From: JBCCFW01 sp039029535
GTDB lineage: Bacteria; Acidobacteriota; JBCCFW01
Direction of reading: 5' to 3'
DNA length: 64,000 bases
Assembly: GCA_039029535.1 (NCBI GenBank)
Contig: JBCCFW010000012.1
Span: 1 to 64,000 of the forward strand
The notes below the pieces were generated by a model. The model was given only the letters and a program-made list of their open reading frames with translations, searched no databases and was not told the DNA's origin. Below are positions 41,601 to 49,930 of the stretch, piece after piece. The position numbers and the translations under genes were made by a program. Numbering within the stretch: the stretch's first letter is position 1; the number at the start of each line of letters is the position of its first letter.

Positions 41601-43408
41601 GACGGACCACCGCGGTCATGCGGGCGGCGCACGAGCGGCTCCGTCCGGTGCTCATGACGGCGACGACCACCATCATCGGCATGGTGCCCCTGTCGGTGGA
41701 CACCGGTGGGCAGTGGGAGCTCTGGCCGCCCTTCGCGCGGGCGGTCATCGGAGGCCTGGCGGCGTCGACGCTCATCTCGCTGGCGCTCATCCCGGCAGGC
41801 ATCCTCGTCTTCGCCAAGCTCGGCGAGCTCCTCGAGCAGTTGGGCGTCCTGCTCACGCTCTTCGCATTGGGGATCGGCGCGGCGCTCTTCTGGGGTGCCA
41901 TCGAGGCCGACCTGCTCGTGAGCAAGCCGCTCATGGCGGTGCTCGCTCCCTGCGTGGCGCTGTTCTTCCTCTGGGTGACGCGTCTCGTTCAGGCGAGCTG
42001 GCGAGGAGAGAACGCGCCGGCACCGGTGCCGGCCGGCGCCATGGACGTCCACGTCCGCAACACGCGCAAGATCTACGGTCGGCCGCCACGGTGGATGCGC
42101 GACTGGCGAGTCTTGCGACGTTGGAAGGAGCTCGCGGGTCGCTACGGCCTGACGGCGTCCGAGCTCGCGCCGCCGCGCAAGGGACGGGAGTCCGCCGCCT
42201 GGCAGGTGCTGCTGCTCGCGCTCATCGTCTACCTGCACGGTCTCACCGACAGTGCGTGGGGGTTGTTCCTCCTCTCGCTGCCGACGATCTGGTTATTCGA
42301 CGCCCTGGTCGGCAGCGTGCTGCAGGCGCTCGGTCGACCGGGTGTCTGGCCGCCGCCGGGCAAGTGGCGACGGGCGTGGCGCATCGTCGAGGGGTTGGCG
42401 CTGGTCGGCTACGTGTGGTTCAACCTGCGGATCGGCCAGCCCGAGGACATCCTCACGCTGGTCGTGGTCGGTCTCATCGTGGCGGTCCACGTCATCTTCC
42501 AGCTCTGCTGTGAGGGCGGGCTCATCGGCTTCCTCGGACGCAAGCTCGCGCCGGAGCCGGTGGTCGCCTTGCAGGGAGTCGACCTGCAGCTCGAGAGCGG
42601 CTTGTACGGGTTGCTCGGCCCCAACGGGGCGGGCAAGTCGACGCTCATGCGGCTCATGGTCAACCTCTTCGAGCCGAGCCGCGGACGGCTGAGCTTCAAC
42701 GGCCACTACCTCGACGAGCACGGCGAGATGCTCCAGCCGACCATCGGCTACCTGCCGCAGTCCTTCGGCACGCCGCCGCACCTCACTGCGCGGGAGTACC
42801 TCCATCATCAGGCGCTGCTGGCCGGTCACTCGGACACGACGCGGCGGACGGGGCTGGTCGAAGAAGTGCTCGCCAAGGTCGGTCTCACCGACCGGGCTGA
42901 CGAGAAGGTCGGCGGGTACTCGGGCGGCATGCGTCAGCGCGTGGGCATCGCCCGGACCTTGCTCAACCTGCCGCAGCTCGTCGTCGTGGACGAGCCGACG
43001 GTGGGCCTGGATCCGAAGGAGCGCATCCGCTTCCGCAACCTGCTGGGGGACCTGGCCAAGGACCGCACGGTGTTGCTGTCGACCCACGTGGTCGAGGACA
43101 TCGGTAGCTCCTGTCGAGAGGTCATCGTCATGGACGGGGGCGCGGTGCTCTTCCGTGGTGCGCCGGCGGAGTTCGCCGAGAAGGCGACGGGCAAGGCCTG
43201 GGTGCTCGAGATTCAGGAGAGCCAGCTCGACGACTTCACGGTGAAGCACCGGGTCGTCAGCACCACGCGTCGACCGGGTGGTGTCGTGAGGGTCCGAGCG
43301 GTGGGCGAGCCGCCCGAGGGGGCGGAGGTCGTCACGCCGACCATGGAAGACGCGTACCTGCTCGAGCTGGGCAAGGGCGCGCGGGAGCTGGGCGATGTCG
43401 CGGCCTGA
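38624..43408 (+). CDS. RND efflux pump fused to an ABC-transporter ATPase (single polypeptide)
   Basis: A 1594-residue product from ATG 38624 (GGAGG 6 nt upstream). Residues ~1-1060 are a full RND protomer: TM1 with RRPVAALMLFVGLGLLGVIS, porter loops, relay helix GLALSIGMLLDNSIVVLESI, and TM8-12 including LLGIVVNNGILLVDRSQALV. Residues ~1060-1310 add further hydrophobic helices (LGVLLTLFALGIGAALFWGA, WQVLLLALIVYLHGLTDSAW, ILTLVVVGLIVAVHVIFQL). From ~1310 a complete ABC ATPase follows: Walker A GPNGAGKST (1332-1340), GGYSGGMRQR (signature), LVVVDEPTVGLD, LLSTHVVED. There is no stop, shift or repeat at the joins. Proton-driven and ATP-driven engines are thus covalently linked, which I do not know from any characterised pump. 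The next permease gene overlaps by 14 nt. Confidence 0.92.
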   Translation: MSEHGATGGLATWSVRRPVAALMLFVGLGLLGVISYRSLPVQLMPDFESPELFVSASLSGASPDEIENDLLRPLEGELATIPGIDEMTSVARNGSGTVTLAFERDVDLDHANIKVQQVLESVQARLPEQANLNVNQFDTSDFSQFIMVLSFRGDTDLETMAKLTEDELIPILTAVDGVVNVSSLGGASKQIGVFLQPERAQGMGVSVLQVQQALQTVSTPVVSVGDIDDGVQRLPVLLDGRARTMSDVLSTPVGGDRLKLGQVTRVEPGIAMNAERYRVDGRTSVGLMAYKEPQANLIEVAHGLRARIEQFNRERANEGLEVSIDFDSAELIEENLALLIERATVGALLSLIVLLVFLRGLPPLVVLGVGLPASVLAVMGHERIALGVALLVLLLIKGARPVLVVAIAAPTSLLIACDMFALADMTINLLTLLGLALSIGMLLDNSIVVLESISARRQAGVVGAAAAESGASRVLRSILAGTATTLVVFAPLAFLDIEGGELLRELALSVSFPLIASLLVAAILVPAATAWLSAELKQAQPVRLPGEHGVPRPSAARAAYSALLRFTLRSPGLCFFIGLGLVVISLIVGGPLLLVFAEGERPSTNQIRVEIEMPPGSSIDATDDLAKLVEEIAGEIDGRDEIQTTIRKEVATVTVVFPEEDEREIPVDIPKIRRDLRKRVDQVPAGRADIQVDPPPDDGGGGPGGLPGSGGTVESVRVLGPAGADLVEHARLIKERLEQLGDISNVRWDVDSGQPALLVKADRSRLSEHGVSAQELMQVIWATRREGEGMLTPFRLGEEDIDIVLWVEEAEERELEDIRRFPLVTSTGGRIPLEALATVTTGSEASDLRRHHRQRAITLRYGFDERAVSSGQATNAARQAVDQAVASLPPPPGVHVEVEHADEQLSDGWRAFWLALGLVFMVLAMSFESLVQPFLILVCVPLAAVGAIWVMVITGTSVNVYVVLAALVLLGIVVNNGILLVDRSQALVSSGVRRTTAVMRAAHERLRPVLMTATTTIIGMVPLSVDTGGQWELWPPFARAVIGGLAASTLISLALIPAGILVFAKLGELLEQLGVLLTLFALGIGAALFWGAIEADLLVSKPLMAVLAPCVALFFLWVTRLVQASWRGENAPAPVPAGAMDVHVRNTRKIYGRPPRWMRDWRVLRRWKELAGRYGLTASELAPPRKGRESAAWQVLLLALIVYLHGLTDSAWGLFLLSLPTIWLFDALVGSVLQALGRPGVWPPPGKWRRAWRIVEGLALVGYVWFNLRIGQPEDILTLVVVGLIVAVHVIFQLCCEGGLIGFLGRKLAPEPVVALQGVDLQLESGLYGLLGPNGAGKSTLMRLMVNLFEPSRGRLSFNGHYLDEHGEMLQPTIGYLPQSFGTPPHLTAREYLHHQALLAGHSDTTRRTGLVEEVLAKVGLTDRADEKVGGYSGGMRQRVGIARTLLNLPQLVVVDEPTVGLDPKERIRFRNLLGDLAKDRTVLLSTHVVEDIGSSCREVIVMDGGAVLFRGAPAEFAEKATGKAWVLEIQESQLDDFTVKHRVVSTTRRPGGVVRVRAVGEPPEGAEVVTPTMEDAYLLELGKGARELGDVAA

Positions 43409-44132
43409 GTCGCGGGCCCGATCGTTCTTCCGCGTGCTGCGGTCGAGCTGGGACCTGCTCAAGCTGGAGCTCAAGGTCGTCAGCGGCGGCCGCACCGTCG
43501 TGTTGGGCGCGGTGATGCTGGCCTACTTCGCCATCATCGCGGTGTGGGCTCACCTGGCCGACGACGGCTGGCGGACCTCGGCCTTCTTCAACAGCTCGGT
43601 GCTCCTGCCGACCTTCGTCGTGGCGGTGGTGCTGTCGATGGGGGCGATCATCGGCGAGCGCGACGCGCGTCAGCTCGAGGTGAGCTTCGTCAGCCCGTCG
43701 GGTCGCTACCGGCTCTGGGTGTTCCGCCTCGTGAGCATCTTGCTGCTAGTCGTTGCGGCGGCCGGAGTGCTGTCGGGGCTGACCTGGCTGGTCATCGATC
43801 GGGACCACCTCGTGGGGACCACCTGGCTTCACGCCATCCCGCCCTTGCTGGCGACGGTCTCGACGACGGCCTTCCTCTCGGTGCTCTTCAAGGGCGCGAG
43901 CTCGGCCGGGCTGGTCGTGGCGGTGGTCGCCGGCTTCTCGGGCTTCCTGCACCTGGGCGGTCAGCCCATGACCTTCGACCTCTGGTTCAATCCCTTCCTC
44001 ATCGGCAACGTGACCGACGAGGCGGCGTGGTTCCGGACCATGGTGAACAACCGCACGGTGTTGCTCGTGGTGAGCGGGCTGGCGACGACCTTCTTGCTGG
44101 GGTTGTTGCAGAAGCGTGAGCGCTTGACCTGA
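43395..44132 (+). CDS. ABC-2 type permease, last gene of the operon
   Basis: A 245-residue product from ATG 43395, overlapping the RND-ABC gene by 14 nt. About six membrane helices (VVLGAVMLAYFAIIAVWAHL, FVVAVVLSMGAIIGERDARQ, LVSILLLVVAAAGVLSGLTW, LLVVSGLATTFLLGLLQ). The GERDARQLEVSFVSPSGR loop matches ABC-2 permeases that pair with CcmA/NatA-type ATPases. Tight coupling suggests it is the membrane partner of the ATPase domain fused to the RND pump. Confidence 0.85.
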   Translation: MSRPESRARSFFRVLRSSWDLLKLELKVVSGGRTVVLGAVMLAYFAIIAVWAHLADDGWRTSAFFNSSVLLPTFVVAVVLSMGAIIGERDARQLEVSFVSPSGRYRLWVFRLVSILLLVVAAAGVLSGLTWLVIDRDHLVGTTWLHAIPPLLATVSTTAFLSVLFKGASSAGLVVAVVAGFSGFLHLGGQPMTFDLWFNPFLIGNVTDEAAWFRTMVNNRTVLLVVSGLATTFLLGLLQKRERLT

Positions 44133-44408
44133 CGGGTCGGCGCAGCCGCTTCCTCTCGGCACTGGATGATCGTGCTACACACGTTCTTCGGCGGAGAGTC
44201 GAGGCTTCCTAGCGTAACGAGATCGACCGCTCTCGGTCCGTCTTGCTGTCGCGTTCTTTACCGCTTCCGGAACACTCTGTTCGGTGTCGAGGCAATCGTC
44301 TCGAGGGACGTCAGATTCGCTTGACCCCGTGAAGTACGCTGCTTACTCCTGAGGGAGTCATGCAAGAGCCAGCGATCGTCACGGTCCCTGGAGTCTGAGA
44401 GAGACACC

Positions 44409-46544
44409 ATGTTCGCTCGTCGGTCGGTTGCGTATCGAAAGAACTTCCGGGTCGTGCTGATGGCTGCTTGCGCTGGCCTGGCGTCCACGGCTTCTGCCGT
44501 TCTCCTCACCGTCGATGATGACGGCGTGGAGTGTCCGCTCGCCGACCACGCGACCATCCAGGACGCAGTGAACGCGGCGGCCGGTCTCCCGGGTCCGGAT
44601 GACATCCGCATCTGCGAAGGGACTTACCCCGAGAACGTCATCATCGGTCCGAGCAACACGCTCGAGATCTTCGGGGACGGCGTGGGTGACACCATCGTCA
44701 CCGGCGTGGCGGGAAGCGCTGGTCCGATCATCGACATCATCGATGCCGGGACGGTCACCCTGCGCCAGCTCACGGTCGACGGGCAGTCGGCGATGACTCC
44801 CGGGACCGTCGTCTACGGCGTTCGCTTCGATGGGACGAACGGCAACTTGCGTCAAAGCGAGGTTCGCAACATCCGCGATGCTCTGGGAACCTCCGAGGGC
44901 GTGGGCGTGCGAGTGCAGTCGACCGGTGGCTCGCCGATCTCGGTCACCGTTCGCAACAACCTTCTCGACAACGTCACTCGGGTCTTCGTCAGTGCCGACG
45001 ATCCCGGAGTGAACGTGAACGTCTTCGGCAACCTGATTGCCGGACCGGTCGCGCCGACGGTCATCGTGCCGAACGGTGCCCAGGTCTCCGGTGGTGCGGT
45101 GGGCACGGTGGCGCGCAACGTCTTCGAGGATCTCGTGGCGCCTCCGTCGGCCACCGAGTCGGCCAGCGCCGTCATCCTGTTCTGTAGCGAGCCCACGGTC
45201 GTCGAGGGGAACACCATCATCGGCGCCGACATCGGCATCGCGGTGACCGACTCGCAGGACATCGACCTCATCGACAACGACATCATCGACAGCAATTTCG
45301 ACGGGGTCTCGTTCCAGTTCATCGGCGAGAGCCTGACCGGGGCGTCGCTGTGCCCGTCCGGTCTGGTCGTGCCCGTCTCTGGCAACACCATCGCCTGCGG
45401 CAACATCACGGGTAGCGGTGAGTCCGGCATCAGCCTGGTCAACTTCGACCCCGACAACGCCGGGGTCACGGACAACACCCTGATCGCGAACCACATCTCG
45501 GACAACGCGTTCGCCGGCATCGCCGTCTTCGAGTTCAGCGGTGCCTACCCGTCCGACAACACCTTCGACTGTAACGACATCACCGAGAACGGCGTCACCG
45601 ACATCTTCGAGGAGAGCGTCGGCATGCGGACGGCCGGCACCGCGAATCTCTACGTCGGCAACGGCTGCGACAGCAGCCAGGTCACGGGTCTCTGCAGCCG
45701 CCCGCCCCTCCTCTCCTGTCACGAAGACTTCGAGGCTGGTGCTGCCGGAGCCGTTGCGAGCAATCTCTTCCAGGGCATGACGATCACGGGCACGAGCCCA
45801 GTGATGATCTTCAATACCGACGCTCCGTCGTGCGACGACCACGACCTGGCGACGCCCTGGCTGGCCTCTTCGGGAGGCACTGGAAATCTCACTGCCCGCG
45901 ACAACGTGCTCGTCCTGGATGAGGGTGGAGCGTGCTCGCCCGACGACAACGAAGCGGGCGGCATCATCACGATCGAGTTCGACTGCCCGCGCGCGGTCGA
46001 GTGGGTCGGGATCCTGGATGCCGATGATCCCGGCGGCGAGGTGAGGGCCTACGACCGGGATGGCAACCTCCTCGCGAATGCGCCGATCCCTCAGCTCGAC
46101 GATGGAAGCTGGCAGCCGGTCATGCTGAACACCTGCCTGGTCGATCGCCTCGAGGTTCAGCTCGCTGGGTCCGGTGCCTTGACCGAGATCAGCTGTGAAG
46201 ACGTCGGCGGCGCCGAGGCTCGCTTCCTCTCCGTGCGTGAGAACGTGCCCGCGCTGGTGTCCGTGCGTGAGAGCGCACCGGCTCCTGCCATCGAGAGTGG
46301 GCGCGACGGCGCGGTGGGCCTGGTGGCTGCCGGCTCCGTGCGCTCGCCTGAGGCCGGCGTGCGTGGATCGCTCAGCCCCGTGTCCACCGATCGCCGTTCG
46401 GCTCCGCGTGAAGGACAAGACATTCGCGCCGAGCGCATGGCGAGGCGGTCCGGGACGCCCGCTGCGCGTCGGGTGAGCCCGTTCCTCGCGCCCGAGTCTC
46501 CCGTGCGTGAAGCGGGTCGACGAGGGAGCGACGGTCGTCGCTGA
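44409..46544 (+). CDS. secreted right-handed beta-helix protein with a C-terminal module shared with the 49931 gene
   Basis: A 711-residue product from ATG 44409 (GAGAGAG 5 nt upstream). A signal peptide (VLMAACAGLASTASAVLL) precedes a pectate-lyase-like or NosD-like beta helix over residues ~35-420 (ATIQDAVNAAAG start, ICEGTYPENVIIG, then coils such as NTIIGADIGIAVTDSQDIDL). Residues ~435-600 hold a domain (CHEDFEAGAAGAVASN ... EWVGILDADDPGGEVRAYD ... VQLAGSGALTEISC) also found at the end of the 49931 gene product. The last ~110 residues are Arg/Ser/Pro-rich with repeated SVRE motifs and look disordered. No catalytic residues are apparent; surface adhesion or glycan binding is a guess. Confidence 0.8.
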   Translation: MFARRSVAYRKNFRVVLMAACAGLASTASAVLLTVDDDGVECPLADHATIQDAVNAAAGLPGPDDIRICEGTYPENVIIGPSNTLEIFGDGVGDTIVTGVAGSAGPIIDIIDAGTVTLRQLTVDGQSAMTPGTVVYGVRFDGTNGNLRQSEVRNIRDALGTSEGVGVRVQSTGGSPISVTVRNNLLDNVTRVFVSADDPGVNVNVFGNLIAGPVAPTVIVPNGAQVSGGAVGTVARNVFEDLVAPPSATESASAVILFCSEPTVVEGNTIIGADIGIAVTDSQDIDLIDNDIIDSNFDGVSFQFIGESLTGASLCPSGLVVPVSGNTIACGNITGSGESGISLVNFDPDNAGVTDNTLIANHISDNAFAGIAVFEFSGAYPSDNTFDCNDITENGVTDIFEESVGMRTAGTANLYVGNGCDSSQVTGLCSRPPLLSCHEDFEAGAAGAVASNLFQGMTITGTSPVMIFNTDAPSCDDHDLATPWLASSGGTGNLTARDNVLVLDEGGACSPDDNEAGGIITIEFDCPRAVEWVGILDADDPGGEVRAYDRDGNLLANAPIPQLDDGSWQPVMLNTCLVDRLEVQLAGSGALTEISCEDVGGAEARFLSVRENVPALVSVRESAPAPAIESGRDGAVGLVAAGSVRSPEAGVRGSLSPVSTDRRSAPREGQDIRAERMARRSGTPAARRVSPFLAPESPVREAGRRGSDGRR

Positions 46545-46684
46545 CGCGCTCTTCGATTCCGTCGAGACTCAGTCGTCGAGAACCAAGACAGTGAGCCTTG
46601 GTCGGGTAAATCGCTCGGGCCAAGAAGCCTCGGCGAATTAGCATCGCTCATCGAGACGCTCCTTGGTGAGTTGCTACTGCCGTC

Positions 46685-49600
46685 ATGATCGTTCTACTGA
46701 GTAACAAGTGTTTCTGGGCCTGCTGCGCTGCATGGCTGCTCGTCCTGCTCACGGTCGAGACGGCCTGGGGGCTGTGTGGTCCGACGGTGCAGGCCATCTC
46801 GGTGGATGGTGAGTTCGAAGACTGGACGACGGTGCTCACGAACCAGGCGAACGTGAGCCTCGATGCCGATGGCTCCACGCTCTCATGCGACGTCAGTGGG
46901 GACCGTGACTGTCCCGTCCCTGACTCGGGGAGCGACTTGAGGGCATTCGCGTACACCTGGGATGACGAGAATCTCTACGTCTACTTCGAGCGCTTCGCGC
47001 CGGAGCCCGATGCCCGCTTTGCGTGGCTGTTCATCGACCTTCTCGACGAGCAACTCTTCAATGGAGCCGTGCCACGAGGTGACATCCGCGTGCGTTTCCG
47101 TTGGAGTGACGGTGCGCTGGGCTGGGAGCTACAGCCGCGTCTCGCCACGCTGGATGCAGGCAGCACGGCCCATCCGATGGTCGACGGAGACGTGAACGAG
47201 TGTGGTCCGAGCGGGGACCAGCCCTGTGCGGACGGGCTGGACTTGAGGGCGCCCGGAGACGTCTTCACCACGCTCGGCCCCTTGCCGACCTGTCCGCTGG
47301 GTCTCTGTGCTCGTGGCCGACGGGCCGAGTATGCGTTGCCGTGGTCGGAGCTCGGGCTCGAGCCCGGAGACCCCCTGTCCTTTCACGTGTCGATGTCGGC
47401 CGGTGACTTGCGTCCCGGTGAAGCTCACCCGCCTGTGTACGACGACAACCTCGGTGGACTGAGCGGGGGAGCGGGGAGCACTGGGTTCAACTGCTTCACC
47501 CTGGAACCGCAGGTCTTCACCGGCGGAAGACCGGGAGCCGACGTCCCCCTCGGGCACGTCATCGAGAATCTCGGCAACCGGGACGACGCTCACGACCTGA
47601 GCGCGATCTCCAGCAACGGCTTCCGCCTGAGCTTCTACACCGACCCCGACGGCGACGGTGACGTCGCCGACGGCGAGCTCATCGCGATCGATGAGGACGG
47701 TGACGGCGACTTCTCCGATCCGGCGGACTTCCTCGCCCCTGGCTCGGACGTCAATGATGACCAGCGCCCCGAACTCGGCACGCTCGCGGGTGGCAACGGC
47801 ATGGTGTCGGGCGAGACGGCATCCTTCGTGGTGATGGTCTCGATCGCCGATGCTGCCGTGGCTCCGGTCGAGGTGGTTCGTGTCATGGCGGAGTCTCAGG
47901 GAGGTGGCACTCAGGAGACCGTCATCGACATCGTCACGATCGGCAACCTGTCGTTGCTTCCGGAGCGGTCCGTTCAGGTCTCCGTGGACGGCATGCCGGT
48001 CGTCGTCTCCCACGAGCACGTGCTGACCAACAACCTGGACGTCGCGCTCGACGTCGGCTTGACGGCTGCGTCGAGCGAAGGATGGGACACCGAGCTCTCC
48101 ACCGATCCCGACTGTGACGGCAGCGTGGACGACGGGGCCGTTGTCGGGGCAAGCCTGACGCTGGCGGCCAACGAGGCGGCGTGCCTGGTGCTTCAGGTCG
48201 TGGTGCCCGCTGACGCTTCGGTGGGAACGTTCGACGAGACCTCCATCACGGCGACCAGCGCCGGTGGCTCGCCCGTCGTGGTCAAGGACCGCACCACCGT
48301 CCGGCCGAGCTTCGACCTCATCCCGGATCACCTCATCGCGAATGGCCTGCTCAAGTACGGGGCTCCGCTCAGTGCCGTCTTCTTCCCTCACGAGCTGACC
48401 AACAACTTGGCCACCGAGGACTCGTTCTTCGTGAGCCACCTGTCGGCCTTGGGTTTCGCCACCGCTCTCTACACCGATCCCGATGGCGACGGGAATCCCT
48501 CCGATGGCGAGCTCATCCCCAGCGGGCTGGCCACGCCTCCGGTGCCGGGAGAGGGAGGGCGACTCTCGCTCGTCGTCCGCGTGGACGTCGGCGACGTGCC
48601 GTTCGGCACGGTGGAGAGCACCGAGCTCTTCGCCGTCTCAGATGAGACCTCCGACTTCCGCTCGGTCACCAACGAGACGATCGTGGGGCAGCTGATCCCC
48701 TTCGAGGATCCCGTCTTCACCCTGCAGCAGACGGTGTTTGCTCCCTGCACGCCCATCTATCTACGAGCGCAGGGTCTCGAGCGGAGTCTCGCCGATCGCT
48801 TCGCCTTCAAGTGGGAGGATGCGATCGGGACGCTCGTCCGCACCGAAGTGGCCTCGTCGGACGGTCTCGGTGAGGCGCGAGACGCGTTTCTCCCGACATC
48901 GGGCGAGCTGCAGGGGGAGTGGATGCTCTCCTTGCACACCTGCTCCGTGCCCTACGCGCTCAGTGGCGCCTGTCCCGGAGTGGAGTCCGAGGTCGAGGAG
49001 ATCGCCATCCGCGTCGACAACCCGACGGCGATCACCGAGTTGGAGACCGACCGCAGCGAGTACTCCAGCGGTGACGGCCTGCGCGTGGACCAGACCCTGA
49101 TGAACGTCAGCGTCGCGACCAACCTGACCGGCCATCGCGTCGAGAGCACGATCTTCACCCCGGACGGTAGCCAGTACTGCCGCCCTGACGGTCGCTTCGA
49201 GCCCTTCTCGGCGGGCGCCGTGACCGACGTGTTGGCCGACCTGGAGCTCGTGCGGGGGGAAAGTCGTGGTCACGTCTTCAGCGTGCCGGACGTGCGCTTC
49301 CCCATGCCCGCGCCGGACTACTACGTCCGCGTGCAGTGGTTCCATCCCTGCGGAGTCGTGTTGGCCACCGAGTTCGTGACCTTCGCGGTGGTGGGAGGCT
49401 CGGAGGTCTGCGACGACGGCGTGGACGGAGATGGCGACACGCTCGTCGACTGTGAGGATCCGGACTGTGCGGCCGATCCGGCCTGTTCCGGAAGTCTCGG
49501 CGTGAGCCGACAGGTGGCTCTTCTGACCACTGGGCCGTCACCGGGGCTCGGGGTCGTCTTCGATCCTGCTTGTGCTGCTCCTGGCTTGCGTCTCTGCCTC

Positions 49601-49774
49601 GATGGTCCAGACGACGAGCTGATCGCAGGCGCACTCGATGGCTTGGTCGTCCCCGGCGGTGCACTCCACGAGCCCGGACGCTGGCTCTGGTTCCTCGAGC
49701 ACGCGTCGTCGAGCACGACCTTGCGCGTGTCGAAGAGAGGGGCGGATCTCGTCTTGAGCTCGGACGCCCCGTGA
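46685..49774 (+). CDS. large secreted multi-domain protein with a C-terminal module shared with the metalloprotease
   Basis: A 1029-residue product from ATG 46685 (weak ribosome site). A signal peptide (WACCAAWLLVLLTVETAWG) is followed by a carbohydrate-binding-like beta domain (ISVDGEFEDWTTVLTN, AFAYTWDDENLYVYFERFAP), as found in CBM9-type modules. Several repeats with calcium-type Asp loops (YTDPDGDGDVADGELIAIDE and YTDPDGDGNPSDGELIPSGL) alternate with beta-sandwich units of about 150 residues. Near the C-terminus is one copy of the CDDGVDGDGDTLVDCEDPDC repeat, followed by a ~95-residue module (RQVALLTTGPSPG ... LCLDGPDDELIAGALDG) that recurs at the end of the 56120 gene. That shared end may be a sorting or surface-attachment signal. 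No enzyme motif was seen. Confidence 0.8.
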   Translation: MIVLLSNKCFWACCAAWLLVLLTVETAWGLCGPTVQAISVDGEFEDWTTVLTNQANVSLDADGSTLSCDVSGDRDCPVPDSGSDLRAFAYTWDDENLYVYFERFAPEPDARFAWLFIDLLDEQLFNGAVPRGDIRVRFRWSDGALGWELQPRLATLDAGSTAHPMVDGDVNECGPSGDQPCADGLDLRAPGDVFTTLGPLPTCPLGLCARGRRAEYALPWSELGLEPGDPLSFHVSMSAGDLRPGEAHPPVYDDNLGGLSGGAGSTGFNCFTLEPQVFTGGRPGADVPLGHVIENLGNRDDAHDLSAISSNGFRLSFYTDPDGDGDVADGELIAIDEDGDGDFSDPADFLAPGSDVNDDQRPELGTLAGGNGMVSGETASFVVMVSIADAAVAPVEVVRVMAESQGGGTQETVIDIVTIGNLSLLPERSVQVSVDGMPVVVSHEHVLTNNLDVALDVGLTAASSEGWDTELSTDPDCDGSVDDGAVVGASLTLAANEAACLVLQVVVPADASVGTFDETSITATSAGGSPVVVKDRTTVRPSFDLIPDHLIANGLLKYGAPLSAVFFPHELTNNLATEDSFFVSHLSALGFATALYTDPDGDGNPSDGELIPSGLATPPVPGEGGRLSLVVRVDVGDVPFGTVESTELFAVSDETSDFRSVTNETIVGQLIPFEDPVFTLQQTVFAPCTPIYLRAQGLERSLADRFAFKWEDAIGTLVRTEVASSDGLGEARDAFLPTSGELQGEWMLSLHTCSVPYALSGACPGVESEVEEIAIRVDNPTAITELETDRSEYSSGDGLRVDQTLMNVSVATNLTGHRVESTIFTPDGSQYCRPDGRFEPFSAGAVTDVLADLELVRGESRGHVFSVPDVRFPMPAPDYYVRVQWFHPCGVVLATEFVTFAVVGGSEVCDDGVDGDGDTLVDCEDPDCAADPACSGSLGVSRQVALLTTGPSPGLGVVFDPACAAPGLRLCLDGPDDELIAGALDGLVVPGGALHEPGRWLWFLEHASSSTTLRVSKRGADLVLSSDAP

Positions 49775-49930
49775 CATGACGAGGGTGACCGATGAGCTCG
49801 AGCCACTGGATCGATTCACGAACGCATGAACTTCTCACGACCCGACACCGTGCCGTGCTCGAGACGTCAGTTTCGACCTTGGGCCAACATCCCAGCATCT
49901 CTTGATCATTTCTCCCGCGAGTTCAGCTTC

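Noticed and set aside
40376..42238. 620-codon frame antisense to the RND-ABC gene
   Set aside because: His/Arg/Asp-rich shadow of transmembrane codons; no domain.
44379..46418. 679-codon frame antisense to the beta-helix gene
   Set aside because: Repetitive Asp/Val/Arg composition and no ribosome site; the plus strand has a signal peptide and beta-helix coils.
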